Assembly (NCBI GenBank): GCA_951640195.1
Contig: OX621176.1
Span: forward strand, 682,001-746,000
DNA: 64,000 bases
Source: Porpolomopsis calyptriformis
Taxonomy: Eukaryota > Basidiomycota > Agaricomycetes > Agaricales > Hygrophoraceae
Direction: 5' to 3'
How positions within the stretch are numbered: position 1 is the first letter of the stretch; every line of letters starts with the position of its first letter. Shown in pieces: positions 34,189 through 44,831 of the stretch. The notes under the pieces were generated by a model. The model was not told the origin of the DNA, did no database searches, and saw only the letters and a list, made by a program, of their open reading frames with translations. The position numbers and the translations under genes are program-made.

Positions 34189-36906
34189 ATGCATTCCCTC
34201 CTCCATTTCATTCGTCGCATCATCCCCATTGACCAAGATGGATTCAAACTCACTCCATCTCTCTTGACCAAAGACATCTTGGAATTAGAACGCCTCGTTC
34301 GCCCAGGTCTTGTCCTTCATCCCAATGACCTGGTGAGTTCTGAAAAAAAAATCTTCCGCGCCACCCCCACTCACCCCCCCCGTCTCCTTCAGCCTGCCTA
34401 CATAGATGCCGCCAAGAGCCTTAATGGTCAGGGAATTGACGACAGGCTCTTATTGGCATGTTCTTTTTCACCCAGGCCCGTTTTCCTTATAATCGCATTG
34501 TCCATTAGCTCGAAAGGCTATTGGTGTTAATGTCGCGCCTCCCTGAGAATTCCCCTTTCGCAAAGGGTCTCGAGCAGACCCTCATAAGTATTCGTAAGCG
34601 AGACTTGACGATTTATCAGTGGAGCCAAAAACACTCACATTCTTCAGTGTACAACGATCTCCCGCACCCTCCCAGTGGTTATTTGTCTTTCCGGGAGATC
34701 CCCCCTCCCCCACCGGTCAAAAAAGTGTCATACACATTCCGAAGCCCAGACGGCTCCAATTACAACACACTCTTTCCCTCTCTCGGTCAAGCCGGCACAC
34801 CCTATGCTCGTTCTGTGCCTTCTATCAATCCCACTCCCCCCTCATCGCTCCCGGATCCAGGGCTCATTTTTGACTCCCTTCTTCGGCGGGACAGCTTCGA
34901 AGTCCATCCGGGGGGCATTTCCAGTCTCTTTTTCGCGTTTGCAAACCTTATCACACACACTATTTTCAATACGGACCCTCAAGATTATACAATCAACAAT
35001 GCCAGTAGTTATTTGGATTTAAGCCCACTTTACGGAAGCTCGCAGGACCAAATGGATCAAGTCAGGCGGAAAGATGGAACAGGCAGGCTTTGGGAAGATG
35101 TTTTTGCCGATAGTAGACTGTTGTTCATGCCTCCGGCCGTCTCCGCACTCTTGGTCTTACTCTGCCGAAATCATAACGTTCGTACTCCCCCAACGTCATC
35201 CAATCTCAGAACATATCATTGATCCCTCTACAGTATGTAGCAGAAAAACTTCTTAGCATCAACGAACGGGATAATTTTTCCTCCCCTCCCCCTACCGATC
35301 AAGCAGCCCGTATTGCCCAGGATGACGAGCTGTTTGAGCGTGCACGACTTGTTAATTGCGGATTCTTTATGCAAATCATACTCCGCGACTACGTTGGCGT
35401 CATCCTTGCTCTCGTCCAGGATCGTGTGCCTTGGCGATTAAATCCACTGGAGGTACGGCAAACTTCACCAGTAGTGGCGATTTGATCACTGTCAATGATA
35501 ATCACCAACTTTCAGACCATGCGTGCTGTGGGACATGAATTCAGGCCCTGTGGCCGGGGCAATGTAACTTCGGTTGAGTTCAATCTTCTGTACCGGTGAG
35601 TGATCGGGTTGATTTAAGTGCTCGGGTATTGAAGCGGGTGCCACAGTTGGCACGCAACTGTGTCCGCTCACGACACCAAATGGACCGAACGCCAGTTCAG
35701 GAAAATCTTTGGCGAAAACGCTGATTTCTGCACGGTGAGTTCCATGCTTTTGAACCGCATAGAGTTTCATTTGTTCCCAGATCACAGCGGCGGACATGAA
35801 AAATGCATTTCACAAGTGTATTCCCAAGACAGATGTTAGAGAGTGGTGTTTTGACGAGTGAGCATGATTTCACACCACAGCCGCAAAGCTCAACTTATGG
35901 TGTGAAGCCTGAAGCGAACCAAAAGTGGTCGTTTTAACGACCAGGATTTGGCAAGGATCCTTCAAGTATGTTCCTCTGTATTCGCTCGTTTCGAACGCCA
36001 ATACTTTCCGTCCAGAGTGCAACCGACTCACCCGCGGGTGCATTCCGAGCGCGCGGTACTCCAGAAGTTTTGCGTGTGGTAGAGATTCTTGCAATTGAAC
36101 AAGCGAGAAGATGGGGAACCTGTTCGGTAAGTTGCACTAAACTATAACATACCACAGAATACAAATCGATCCCTCTTCAATACCAGCTCAATGAATTTCG
36201 AAAATTTATCGGCTTGAAACGTACGGGGTGTATTTCAGGGTAGCGCACACACTCACCGACCGTTCTTGTGCAGCATACAAGAATTTTAAAGAATGGAATT
36301 CTCATCCAGATATCTACGTAAGAACACTTTCCCTTCCCATATTAAAAAGTTGACACAAGTTCCTTGCTTCTAGACAGCTGCAGAAGCACTCTACAAAGAT
36401 ATCGATATCTTGGAATTGCATGTATGTACTGTTACTGTATATAATGCATTTACCTCAAACACAATCTAGGTCGGGCTACAAGCCGAAGAAGCCAAAAAGC
36501 CAGGCCCAGGAGCAGGCCTTTGTCCCGGCTATACTATATCCCGCGCCATTCTTGCGGATGCGGTGTGTCTTACTCGCGGTGACCGATTTCTGACTACAGA
36601 CTTTACCCGTGAGCCGTGTTGATCTTTCCGTTCGTATGGAGAGCGTTAATAATTTGACTACATGGCAAAGCCTTCAACTTGACCTCTTGGGGATACCAGG
36701 ATTGCTTCCCCAATAGTGCTGATGGACCTTGTGGAGGGATGCTCCCAAAGCTTCTTTTCCGAACACTTTCATCCTGTTACCCTGTTGGTTCCGCATATAG
36801 CCATTTCCCATTTCTGGTTCCGGAGTATTTGAAGGCTCGATTTATGCAATTACCGGAAGACATCGCCAATGGTCGAGACCGCCTGCCGATATTAGAGGGA
36901 TTATAA
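34189..36906 (+). pseudogene. Linoleate diol synthase / Ppo-type dioxygenase, C-terminus lost
   Basis: Fatty-acid heme dioxygenase that normally also has a C-terminal cytochrome P450-like domain and makes oxylipin signals. The peroxidase-like domain is nearly complete: YLDLSPLYGSSQDQ, FVNCGFF-like helix with QIILRDYVG, the catalytic Tyr and proximal His in LLYRWHATVSAHD, SPAGAFRARGTPEVLRV, LNEFRKFIGLKPY, AGLCPGYTISRAIL and NLTSWGYQDC. Introns splice in frame; one (34456-34508) uses a GC donor. The frame then hits TAA at 36904-36906 in the linker. The next codons (LYTSAKAFCRSYSEKTR) still look like linker/P450 sequence. From 37006 a copia LTR replaces everything. The P450 half is absent from the window. 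A truncated enzyme with dioxygenase activity alone is possible. Confidence 0.8.
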
Positions 36907-37005
36907 CTGTACACAAGCGCGAAAGCGTTTTGCAGGTCATACTCAGAAAAAACGCGAAGTCGCATTAGTTCAGTATGTAGTCTCGATAAGTTTAGTCAGA
37001 TTACA

Positions 37006-37269
37006 TGTTGAGGGAATTCAATCACACATACAGTATTATGTAATAAGTTGTACTAAGGCTTCAACACAACACTCTAAGGCATTATCTGTTGAAATAGGTC
37101 AAACTGGGACTCTAACTAGATCTATTGTATGTTCTCTTTCATCTGTCTCTCTCCTCCCGCTGTACCTGATCCACATGATCTGGATCACTATTGTATTGTA
37201 GTACCTTTTATACCTATGTATTGTGTTGTAACACCTCAGTCGCTCATTGTGTACTGAGCTCACCCAACA
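37006..37269 (+). repeat. Copia 5' LTR
   Basis: 264 bp, starting TGTTGAGG and ending CACCCAACA, so the ends form the inverted pair TGTTG/CAACA. Polypyrimidine and TATA-poor; no partner LTR is inside the window. Confidence 0.75.
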
Positions 37270-37273
37270 TCTA

Positions 37274-37288
37274 TAGGTTATAAGCCCT
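37274..37288 (+). promoter_or_regulatory. Copia primer-binding site, half-tRNA type
   Basis: The stretch AGGTTATAAGCCC just after the LTR is complementary, with one mismatch in 12, to the anticodon arm of initiator tRNA-Met (GGGCUCAUAACC). Priming from a cleaved initiator tRNA is known for Drosophila copia and yeast Ty5. The assignment relies on the known tRNA sequence and was not tested here. Confidence 0.5.
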
Positions 37289-37327
37289 GACTTTTAACCA
37301 TTGAGACGACTCCCTTCTATCACATAA

Positions 37328-37689
37328 ATGACATCACTTACTAAAGTCACCAAATCATTCTCCCTTCCAAAACTTCAATCTGATGGCTCGAACTGGATCC
37401 TATTCCAGGATGGTGTCAAACTTGAAGCTGCTTCCCACAGTATTCTCTACTATATTGATGGGACCAAATTGGAACCTGTCAATCCACACCCTTTTGTTCC
37501 TGGTGCAACTGTTGCTCCATTGTTAACTGCGCAACAGACAGCTGTTGACGAGTATGAAAAGAAACTGGAGAAATGGGAGTCCAGTGAGGCAACAATCTGA
37601 AAGGGTCTTTCTGAGGCCTTACCTGCTGCACTGTACCTTGCCATGTGAAAGGAAACCACTGCGAAGAAGGTTTGGGATGCTATGGTCAA
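37328..37689 (+). pseudogene. Copia gag N-terminus, disrupted
   Basis: Begins MTSLTKVTKSFSLPKLQSDG and continues with NWILFQDGVKLEAA, the usual start of copia gag (substrate-like W-x-x-F segment). Two in-frame TGA codons interrupt it (first at 37598-37600). The frame resumes as KGLSEALPAALYLAM and KKVWDAMV before E4 cuts it at 37689/37690. Confidence 0.8.
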
Positions 37690-38100
37690 TGTTATAAACT
37701 GGTTGCTGTCGAGACAGTTTTACTTCCAAGTGCTCTGTCCAAGACAATGATGATGGTCTCAAGTCCTAGTTATTGGGGTGTCTAATGAGGAATCAGACTT
37801 AAGGTCTAAGTATGACTAACTAGGAGTTTATATACTAACTATGCTACTGTGGATGAGTCAGTGTTACAATGAGGAGTACATGTGGTGAGTAGAAGATAAG
37901 CATGATAAGATGCAGAGCATGTGAAAAGATGAAACATAAGTAGTTGGAAATGAAATATATCCTACTTTAGGTAAATGAAAAAGATAAGGCTATGGGGAAT
38001 CCTATAGCGTAATCATGGGGAATCCCAAGCAAGATAAGATGAGTCCGACTAAACTACAATAACAAATATAGAGAGAGAATGAAAAATTATGTCTGTGACA
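37690..38100 (-). repeat. E4 3' LTR
   Basis: 411 bp; on the minus strand it reads TGTCACAGAC to TTATAACA (ends TGT/ACA). A purine-rich tract (gaaaagcgaggtg on the minus strand, about 38,101-38,116) lies directly inside it, as expected of a polypurine tract. Its start resembles that of the E2 LTR (TGTCA then T-rich). Confidence 0.65.
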
Positions 38101-38134
38101 TACACCTCGCTTTTCAGGAAATTTGACCTGAATT

Positions 38135-38912
38135 TCAGACTTGGGCGATGTCGGTTGTTTCATTCTCTGAGGCCTGGGTCTGGATTTCCTCAGTGGCGGG
38201 GGCCTCAATGGCCACTGAGAGGGAAGTGATAGGATTGACTTCTGAAGTTGGCTGGGTGGGGGAGGGGATGGCAGTAACGCTTTCATCATTGTCTGGGTAT
38301 TCCAGATCAAGGTTGATGGGGTACTCGACTGATCTCCTGTATTCAATGAGGGTCTCCCTCGTCATGAGATCTTGTCGTGTCAAACCCTCAATGGCTTGAC
38401 AATCTTCCAACATTCAGGAAATGTGGGCGTGGGTGGTGGTATTCCCACAATTGATCTAGTTTCGTTTCTTCTCCCACTTGAGCATCCAGAGTTTGCATTC
38501 GAGCACATTGTGATTGTCCTTCCAAAATATAATACATTTCTCCATCAGTTTCAACTCTGCCTTTATTGCTGTTAGCTCCACTCGCAACTCATGATTCCAC
38601 TGTCCGAGGCTTTCATTATTGATGTTTAAATGGGCAATGGTAACATTAGGATCTTCGGGGGGAGGAGTTGCTTCAGTGCTGAAAAGATTGGCAGCGGTCA
38701 TACAACATTGTTGGCATAGTTGCCTAGAGATGGGGATGGTAGTAGTGGAGGAGGGACTGGGGGTAGGGGAACAGGTACAAGGAGTGGGGATTCATCCTTG
38801 ATGACAGGTGGCAACTTGACAGTTGGGTTGAGTGCGAGTGGCAGGCATCTTCAAGTAAATCATAGTAGTTAGAGTGTTTGTCGAAGGTGGGCAAAAGATT
38901 GGATGAAGTCAT
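38135..38912 (-). pseudogene. E4 extra ORF after pol, degenerate
   Basis: Minus-strand reading frames between the chromodomain and the 3' LTR: MTSSNLLPTFDKHSNYYDLL from 38912, then a coiled-coil-like frame from 38701 (ELRVELTAIKAELKLMEKC), then an acidic frame 38135-38413. They are probably remnants of one accessory ORF. No known domain. Confidence 0.45.
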
Positions 38913-39039
38913 ATCAACAGCTCTGGGTTTATAAATGCCACTTGGATCTAAGAATAGAATTCAAAAATGGACAGCCAGAATGATGACAAATGAGTTAAGT
39001 TGCTGTTTGAATTAAGTCTTCATAAGTCTTCACAATTTC

Positions 39040-39301
39040 CTTGGCATATCATAAGACATTCAATTGTTCTTCCTAAGTGGCTTCTTCAATTAGATAACCT
39101 TTCCATTTGACTAAATATTTTTGTTAGTGTCTAGCTCCAGAGTGTTGTAGAATAGATTCGACTTTGTATTCTTCTTCATTCTCAATCAAATCTGGGGGAG
39201 GTTGAGATGTATCAGTAACATCAGGGTGGAGTGACTTATCTTTGATATTAAGTCTTAGGAGTGATACGTGAAAGACTGGATGGGGCTTCCAAGTTCTGGG
39301 G
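39040..39301 (-). pseudogene. E4 pol C-terminus with chromodomain
   Basis: Reads HPRTWKPHPVFHVSLLRL, a signature of the Gypsy integrase C-terminus, then a chromodomain (YKVESILQHSGARH, stop, QKYLVKWKGYLIEEAT). Several stops are present. The upstream part of pol was removed by the E3a insertion. Confidence 0.8.
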
Positions 39302-39496
39302 TGTAAGGGTTGGGGATAAGTTATCACACTTTACTCAATACCAGGATATACACAGAACCAATGTATTGGGGCAATCTGGTATAAGTGGGAGTGGGATGTA
39401 AACTTATTGTTTACCTAAGCATAACTGGTACTTAAGGTATCTAGTACAAATATGTACAAACACAGCATGGTGGCTGTATGTAACATATCTGTTACA
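39302..39496 (-). repeat. E3a 3' LTR
   Basis: 195 bp, ends TGTAA/TTACA, the same length as the E3b LTR at 56705-56899. About nine differences were counted by eye between them, all transitions. The flanking cctccccct (39,498-39,506) is the polypurine tract of a minus-strand element. Confidence 0.85.
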
Positions 39497-39645
39497 TCCT
39501 CCCCCTTTGGCTTAACTGCCAGGGTAAGTTAAGCCTGAGAGCTAGGCAGAATACATACAAAACAATCTATATATCACATAGAAAGAACTAAGAGAAACAG
39601 AAAATTAACGCCGTAGTAATACAACTGCGGTGAAGACTACATTTG

Positions 39646-40901
39646 TCAGTAGTCCATCAGGACATCAGGTATCTCTGACGTACTATCAATATGTTCCTGA
39701 AGTGAAGCTGGCTCAGGTTTGGGGATCGGCAAGCCAAGTGATACTTGCTTGCTATCACTGCCTGGCAGCGCAGCGCTGTCTTGCGAATTGCGCTGTGAAT
39801 GGCGTCGTGAAGTGTGGGATGAGTCCCAGCCATGGGGTGGTCCATGCTCGGCGAGCATGTACATGGTTTGTCCATGCCGAGTGAATGAGTTAGATGCATC
39901 AAACGCATCTTGGGTGATAAGGCCCGCAGATGGGGTGACAGACTCATCATTGGATGAGATACGAGATGGGGGACGTTGGCGGGGACGTCTGTCAGGGAAC
40001 TAGGTGTCATTTCCATTACAAAGTGATAGTGGGACACCATTCCTTTCTAGTGTATTACACACAGACTCTCTGTATGTCTTGAGGGCAGATAAGTCCAAGA
40101 CATTACCCTGGAGGGTGTCCTCAAGCCATTGAAAGGCATATACAAAGGCGTTGTCCACCTGTTCAAACGTAACACCTTGTCCAGTGAAGAACAGAATGAG
40201 GGATTGTTCCGTGACATTAGATGATCCAGAGTACTGGGCTGGTTCTCTGGGGGGTTCCACAATGGACAGGTTTGATCCCATTACAAGTGATCAATAGCAG
40301 CCGGGCATTCCAAACAGGAGGGCTGCTACTCTGATGTATTGCGACCATATCTGGTCAGCATCTGTCAATGATCTGGTGGGAGCACAGGTCTTAGGCAACT
40401 TAGGTTTGTGTCAACTAACCAAAAGCATCCTGTGGAGGCTTTGCAGTGAAATGCTGCCATCTCATTCTAAGCACACTCCAGGGTGTGCAGCACAGTGGTT
40501 TATGTAGAACCAATGAGCCCACTCTTCCAGGGAGCTCATGGCGGTTGGCTGAGATGGGTTAACCTGTCCAGGCACAGAAGAAGTTGGCACCTGTACAGGT
40601 GCATCAGTGGAGTCATCTAAAGCCCAGGTGGGAACTCTCCAATTGATTAATGCGATGCATTGAGCATCCATTCTGCTCTCTCAGGGAGTTGCCTGCGCTG
40701 TTGTGACAAATGATCGCATGAGGTCGAGAGCCTCATTATTGCCCAATTCTTGGGCTTGCATGAATAGAGTGCACCATTGGTGCATGTTAACTGGGTATCT
40801 GCAGTCATCTGCAGATCGAGTTCCACACGGAGGGGGTAATCCCAATGCTTCATTTCATCATGCTGCTTCAGTGCTTGCGCCAACCTAGACAGTCTGGTCA
40901 A
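39646..40901 (-). pseudogene. E3a extra ORF after pol, degenerate
   Basis: Corresponds to 57,040-58,251 of E3b, e.g. EEWAHWFYIN with its following residues, FVYAFQWLEDTLQGNVLDLS and GQGVTFEQ. It is broken by stop codons. Function unknown; see the E3b entry. Confidence 0.6.
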
Positions 40902-41003
40902 TGGGTGAGTAATGGGCCCCAGCAGGGATGCTAGGCCAAGTAGTAATGGTTGAGCACTTCTTGTGCTGTTTGATCATCTCGCCACTAGGGCCAGATTGAT
41001 TAT

Positions 41004-41339
41004 TGTTATGATGCATCCATATTTTTGTTTTATCTTATCGCAGCCCATCTAATCTTATCTTATCCACCCACCACTTTCCTTTCTTATTCATTGATTAGAG
41101 GGGAATCTGCCATTGGTTGGCGGTGACACCATCCACAGCTGTGCAGCAGCTGAGTCAGCTGTTCCATGGAACATAGTTGAGTTGTACTATTCAAACTCAG
41201 GCTAGATAAGTAGTGTAGCTAGAGTTTATACTCCCTAGTTTCGATCTCAACAAAGACACCCCACTCTAGCTTTTAGTTAGAGTCTCAGTTCTTTCCATTG
41301 AGCCCCTTAAGCTGACTGGGAGATCTCTGTGCCTTAACA
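41004..41339 (+). repeat. E1 5' LTR
   Basis: 336 bp, from TGTTATGATGC to GCCTTAACA, with perfect TGTTA/TAACA ends. The first 219 bp recur at 56486-56704 (the interrupted 3' LTR) with scattered transitions. Confidence 0.85.
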
Positions 41340-41352
41340 GAAGATCAAAACT
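41340..41352 (+). promoter_or_regulatory. E1 primer-binding site, probably self-priming
   Basis: AGATCAAAACT (41342-41352), just after the LTR, is complementary with one mismatch in 11 to AGTTTCGATCT within the LTR (41237-41247). The mismatch is a transition, as expected from decay of a once perfect match. A weaker parallel of the E2 signal. Confidence 0.45.
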
Positions 41353-41520
41353 CTCCTCCCCCTCTGCTTTTCTCTGCAACAGTCCTTGGACAAGATTCGT
41401 CTGATCGTCTCCACTACCGTATTAGCCAAGCAATTGCCTTAGAATCCCAACTTAGACCCCCCCCTGCAAGACTATCCTCTTTCATTTGGAAAACTATGGG
41501 AGACTTTTTGATATCCCCGC

Positions 41521-42865
41521 ATGGTATTCAATTTTACCACTACTCTGGCCTTGCGTTCTCCATCACTGCCTCTGCCCTACACCCTCACTAACCCTGAACC
41601 CCATCAGGCCTTAATATCTGAGCTCATTAGCAATGCACATTTGACTGCCACTGCCGCATTAGAGTTGTTGCCACTTAAGCTCAATTCTCTAACAGAACAG
41701 CTCAACCCATTGGCCAATGAATTCCTTGAACCTGACTTCGCCCCATCCCCACCTTTGTCCCCTTTGTCATCCTCATCCAAGGAATCTTTTGATACCACCC
41801 CCTCATCCCCAATTGAGAATCCATCTGACCCAGCCACACTCCTTGAAGTAGAGCCAGTCATCCACATCCAAGTCCGCGTTCATGTTCATCATCCCCATCA
41901 TCTCACTGAACGAGTTGTCATCCCTGTTGTCTACATCTTCCGACAATGTGAGACCCAAGATGTATGAGAAATCCATCTTGTACTCAACCATTTATCACCA
42001 TGTCTCATCCGTCGCGGAGGCCCTCTTACAGCGCCTCGGAACCTGAAGAGGAACTCAAGTATGAAGACGCACCTGAGGATCAACTTGAGATCCACTCACC
42101 CTTCTCATTGCAACTCCTTCCCCCTCTTCTACCCTCCATCTCTTCACTTGAATCTGGGTCCTCCACCCTTCCATCTCGGACCCCAACCTCATTCTCTTTC
42201 CTAGGTCTTAGACCTCAATAAACCCCTCCACCAGTTGAATCACCTTTCCTGTGACCTACTACTAAAGGAAAGCAACAGATCGCCTCCATGGAATTTGAAC
42301 CCGAACCTTTGGACCCACCTCCTTCTGACCCATCTTCTCTCTCCTCAATAAAACCAAGTCCTTCTCCTCGAGAGCCACCTACTCCCCTCCCTAACATAGA
42401 TCCAAACCCTAATCTGGATCCGAATCCCCCAACACCATCTCTTCCATCTCCAAACAATCCCTTACCTGCTCCCCTAATGACTACTCCTGTCACAAGCAAA
42501 ATCAAGCTCGCCAAACCCAGCACCTTCAATGGCAACCCCAAGACCTACAGGGATTGGTACTGTCAGGTCACCATATTCCTAGCCAGTTGAGGTATCACCA
42601 ATGCTATGGAATGCACCCTCATCACCCTCTCCTACATGAAGGAAGGAACTACCACTATCTGGGCCCAACAGTTCATCAATGATTTCCTCAACCAGACTAA
42701 TGCTCAAGGCAACACCATTCCCTTCCCCTCTTAGGCAAACTTCAAACTTGGTCTTGACAGAGCTTTCAAGGATACCACCTCGGAGCAGTGCACATGAGAA
42801 GAGATTGAGACCATGACGCAAGGATCGTCCCCCATTGTGGAGTACCTTGTCAAGTATGAAATGAA
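41521..42865 (+). pseudogene. E1 gag, N-terminal part
   Basis: Pro/Ser/Glu-rich N-terminal frames (ATG at 41521 and at 42000, MSHPSRRPSYSASEPEEEL) lead into the Gypsy gag core SKIKLAKPSTFNGNPKTYRDWY with downstream helices. Stops occur at several points. The frame ends at KYEMN, where E2 is inserted (target duplication ATGAA). Confidence 0.75.
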
Positions 42866-43226
42866 TGTCAGAGATATATATTTTTTCTTTTTCCTTTGCT
42901 CGTCTATTCCTATTTACATCAGACAGTTTACATCAATAGCTGCTTAGCCACCCAAGCTCCGCTTAGTAATAGAAGGTGACCAAGCCATATCTATATTTAG
43001 TCTACCATCACTCTCCTTATCTACATGACTCATCCATAGTCGTTACGACTCACACGTAGTCAGTATGACTCATACTTAGCTAGTATATAAAGCTAGCAGT
43101 AGATAGACTTAGGATAAGTCTGTTTCTTTCGTTAACACCCCAATCAGTAGTCTTCCAACCCTTTAAAACCCTACACCCAGAGCCTGAAGTAAAACCTTGC
43201 GATCAACCCTAGACTGCCGTCTAACA
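42866..43226 (+). repeat. E2 5' LTR
   Basis: 361 bp, TGTCAGAG to GTCTAACA. Contains a TATA box at 43084-43092. The putative transcript start, about 30 nt downstream, begins the 12-nt sequence that pairs with the primer-binding site. Confidence 0.95.
43084..43092 (+). promoter_or_regulatory. E2 LTR TATA box
   Basis: TATATAAAG in the LTR. The expected start site is near 43,114-43,118. The same box is in the 3' LTR. Confidence 0.65.
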
Positions 43227-43238
43227 AGAAACAGACTT
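43227..43238 (+). promoter_or_regulatory. E2 self-priming primer-binding site
   Basis: AGAAACAGACTT directly follows the LTR. It is the perfect reverse complement of AAGTCTGTTTCT at 43116-43127, which lies where the transcript should begin. This is the arrangement of the fission-yeast Tf1 self-priming mechanism, in which the 5' end of the RNA folds back and primes reverse transcription. Confidence 0.8.
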
Positions 43239-43406
43239 CCTTCTTGCTCACTCCACGCTATACAACCCCTACTCTGTCTGGCCAGTGCTGAAGGTCTTCA
43301 CCCATGAAATCAATTTCACCACCCAGACATTAACATCAATTAGGCTTGCTCTCTCCCCTTGTATTCCCATCAAGCCCCCCAATATCCAACTGCCACCGTT
43401 CCACCA

Positions 43407-44831
43407 ATGGTTTTGACTCATTCATCATCCACTATCCCTCACCCTGCTATCCCTCACTCCCAGGAAGGCTCTCTCCCTCCTGCCCCAGCTCCCATCCCCG
43501 ACGAGATGGTTGACCCTGCCCAAGAAGAAGAAGAACAAGAAGAAGAAGAACAAGCAGGTCCCTCTCACTCAAAAGGGAAAGGTTGAGCTGAGGACAATGA
43601 TGAGGATGAAGAAGAAGATCCATGCATAGCCTTCGAGATCATGAAGCAGGATTATCAACAATTGCTGCAGGTCCAACAAGACCAAGCGCAAGCGAGTCAT
43701 AGAATCGAACAACAACAACTCCAAGTATTGATGGCCAACCTCATAGGCCCCCAACCTGTCCCTGCCCCTCTTGGGCTATTCCCACAACCTCTCCAAGCAC
43801 CCCCAGTATTCCCCCAACCTGTCCCTGCCCCTGCCCCTGTCCCTGCCCCTGCCCCTGCCCCCGCCAAGATCAAAATGAACCCTCCTGACGAATTCTCTGG
43901 TGATCCCACCAAGCTTCGCAATTTCCTGCGTCAAGTGAAGCTGAACCATTTGGGACGACCAGGAATCTCAGAGGCCGACAAGATTATCTATGCCTTGTCG
44001 TTTATGATCGGAGGAAATGCAGAACCATGGGCTGAGCGTCAAGTAGACACTTATACAACGTTGAACTGGGTTGGTGCCGATTGGGCTGTCTTTGAACAAG
44101 CCCTTACCCGAGACTTTGGAGACTTGGACCCCAAGTCAACTGCTCAACTGAAGATCAAGGACGTCAAGCAGTTCAACAAGAGTGCAGAGGAGTATAACAT
44201 TAATTTCAATCGATGGGCCCATGATACTGGATACGGACAAGAAGCTTCGACAACTTTATATAAAGACAGACTCAACCCCTCCCTTTTGCGACAGATCTAC
44301 CTTTCAGATCGTCAACCCACCACCCTCTTTGAATGGCAGTCTTGTGCTGCTGAACTTGACAGACGACATCAAGAATTTTTGGCTAGAACATCTTCTAAGC
44401 CCCAGACTCGCAACACTTGCATCACCAACACCCCCTACCGACAAGGACCACCTGCTGGTCCCTCTACCTATTCCAACCCTGCTGCCCCCAGAATCAAACA
44501 AGAAGAAAAGCCTGCTTCACTAGGAGGAATTCCCAAAGGAGCATGTTTCAACTGTGGACAATTTGGCCACTTTGCCAGTTCTTGTCCCAATGCTCCTAGG
44601 ACGAGTACTTCTGGTTCTGGAAGCCGCCCCTTCACCCCAGCAGCTAGAGGTCGTGGAGGAAAGAAACCCAGTCGAGGAAGAAATGTTCAAGTTCTGGAGA
44701 CCTCAGCCTCGATTGAGGAGGTTAACTCTAATGAAGATTCTCGTCAAGATTTCGAGAAGTGTGGTATCGTCAACTGGGAGCCTAAGAGGAAAGAAGAGCT
44801 GAAGAGAGCTTTGGAGAAACAGGGTTTTTGA
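43407..44831 (+). pseudogene. E2 gag (one nonsense codon)
   Basis: Gag with an acidic Pro-rich N-terminus, a Pro-Ala-Pro-Val repeat (about 43,740-43,860), the capsid core MNPPDEFSGDPTKLRNFLR and WAERQVDTYTTLNWVG, and a CCHC zinc knuckle CFNCGQFGHFASSCP. A single TGA at 43584-43586 (probably from CGA) splits it. The frame is open on both sides. The stop at 44829-44831 overlaps the beginning of the pol frame. Confidence 0.88.

Larger units (their letters stand above)
37006..37689 (+). mobile_element. Copia-like LTR retrotransposon, 5' fragment
   Basis: Consists of the 5' LTR (37006-37269), a leader with a primer-binding site, and the start of gag. It is cut at 37689 by the LTR of Gypsy E4. It sits immediately behind the broken dioxygenase gene, with ttaca at 37001-37005 as the possible target duplication; its partner is outside the window. 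Confidence 0.8.
37690..39301 (-). mobile_element. Gypsy element E4, 3' fragment
   Basis: Minus-strand Ty3/Gypsy remnant containing its 3' LTR (37690-38100), a region after pol with short reading frames, and the C-terminal end of pol with a chromodomain. It is inserted in the copia gag and is itself cut at 39301 by the LTR of E3a. Confidence 0.75.
39302..41003 (-). mobile_element. Gypsy element E3a, 3' fragment
   Basis: Same family as E3b (56705 onward). It contains the 195-bp 3' LTR, the polypurine tract and about 1.5 kb of the extra ORF after pol. It is truncated at 41003 by the E1 LTR; the E3b copy continues uninterrupted at the equivalent site (about 58,386). Relative to E3b it has lost many CpG dinucleotides. 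Confidence 0.85.

Noticed and set aside
37006..37689. Helitron or DNA transposon at the dioxygenase break
   Set aside because: TG/CA-ended LTR, primer site and copia-type gag identify an LTR retrotransposon.
43740..43862. Pro-Ala-Pro-Val tandem repeat as a minisatellite
   Set aside because: It is an in-frame low-complexity linker in E2 gag, not an independent repeat array.
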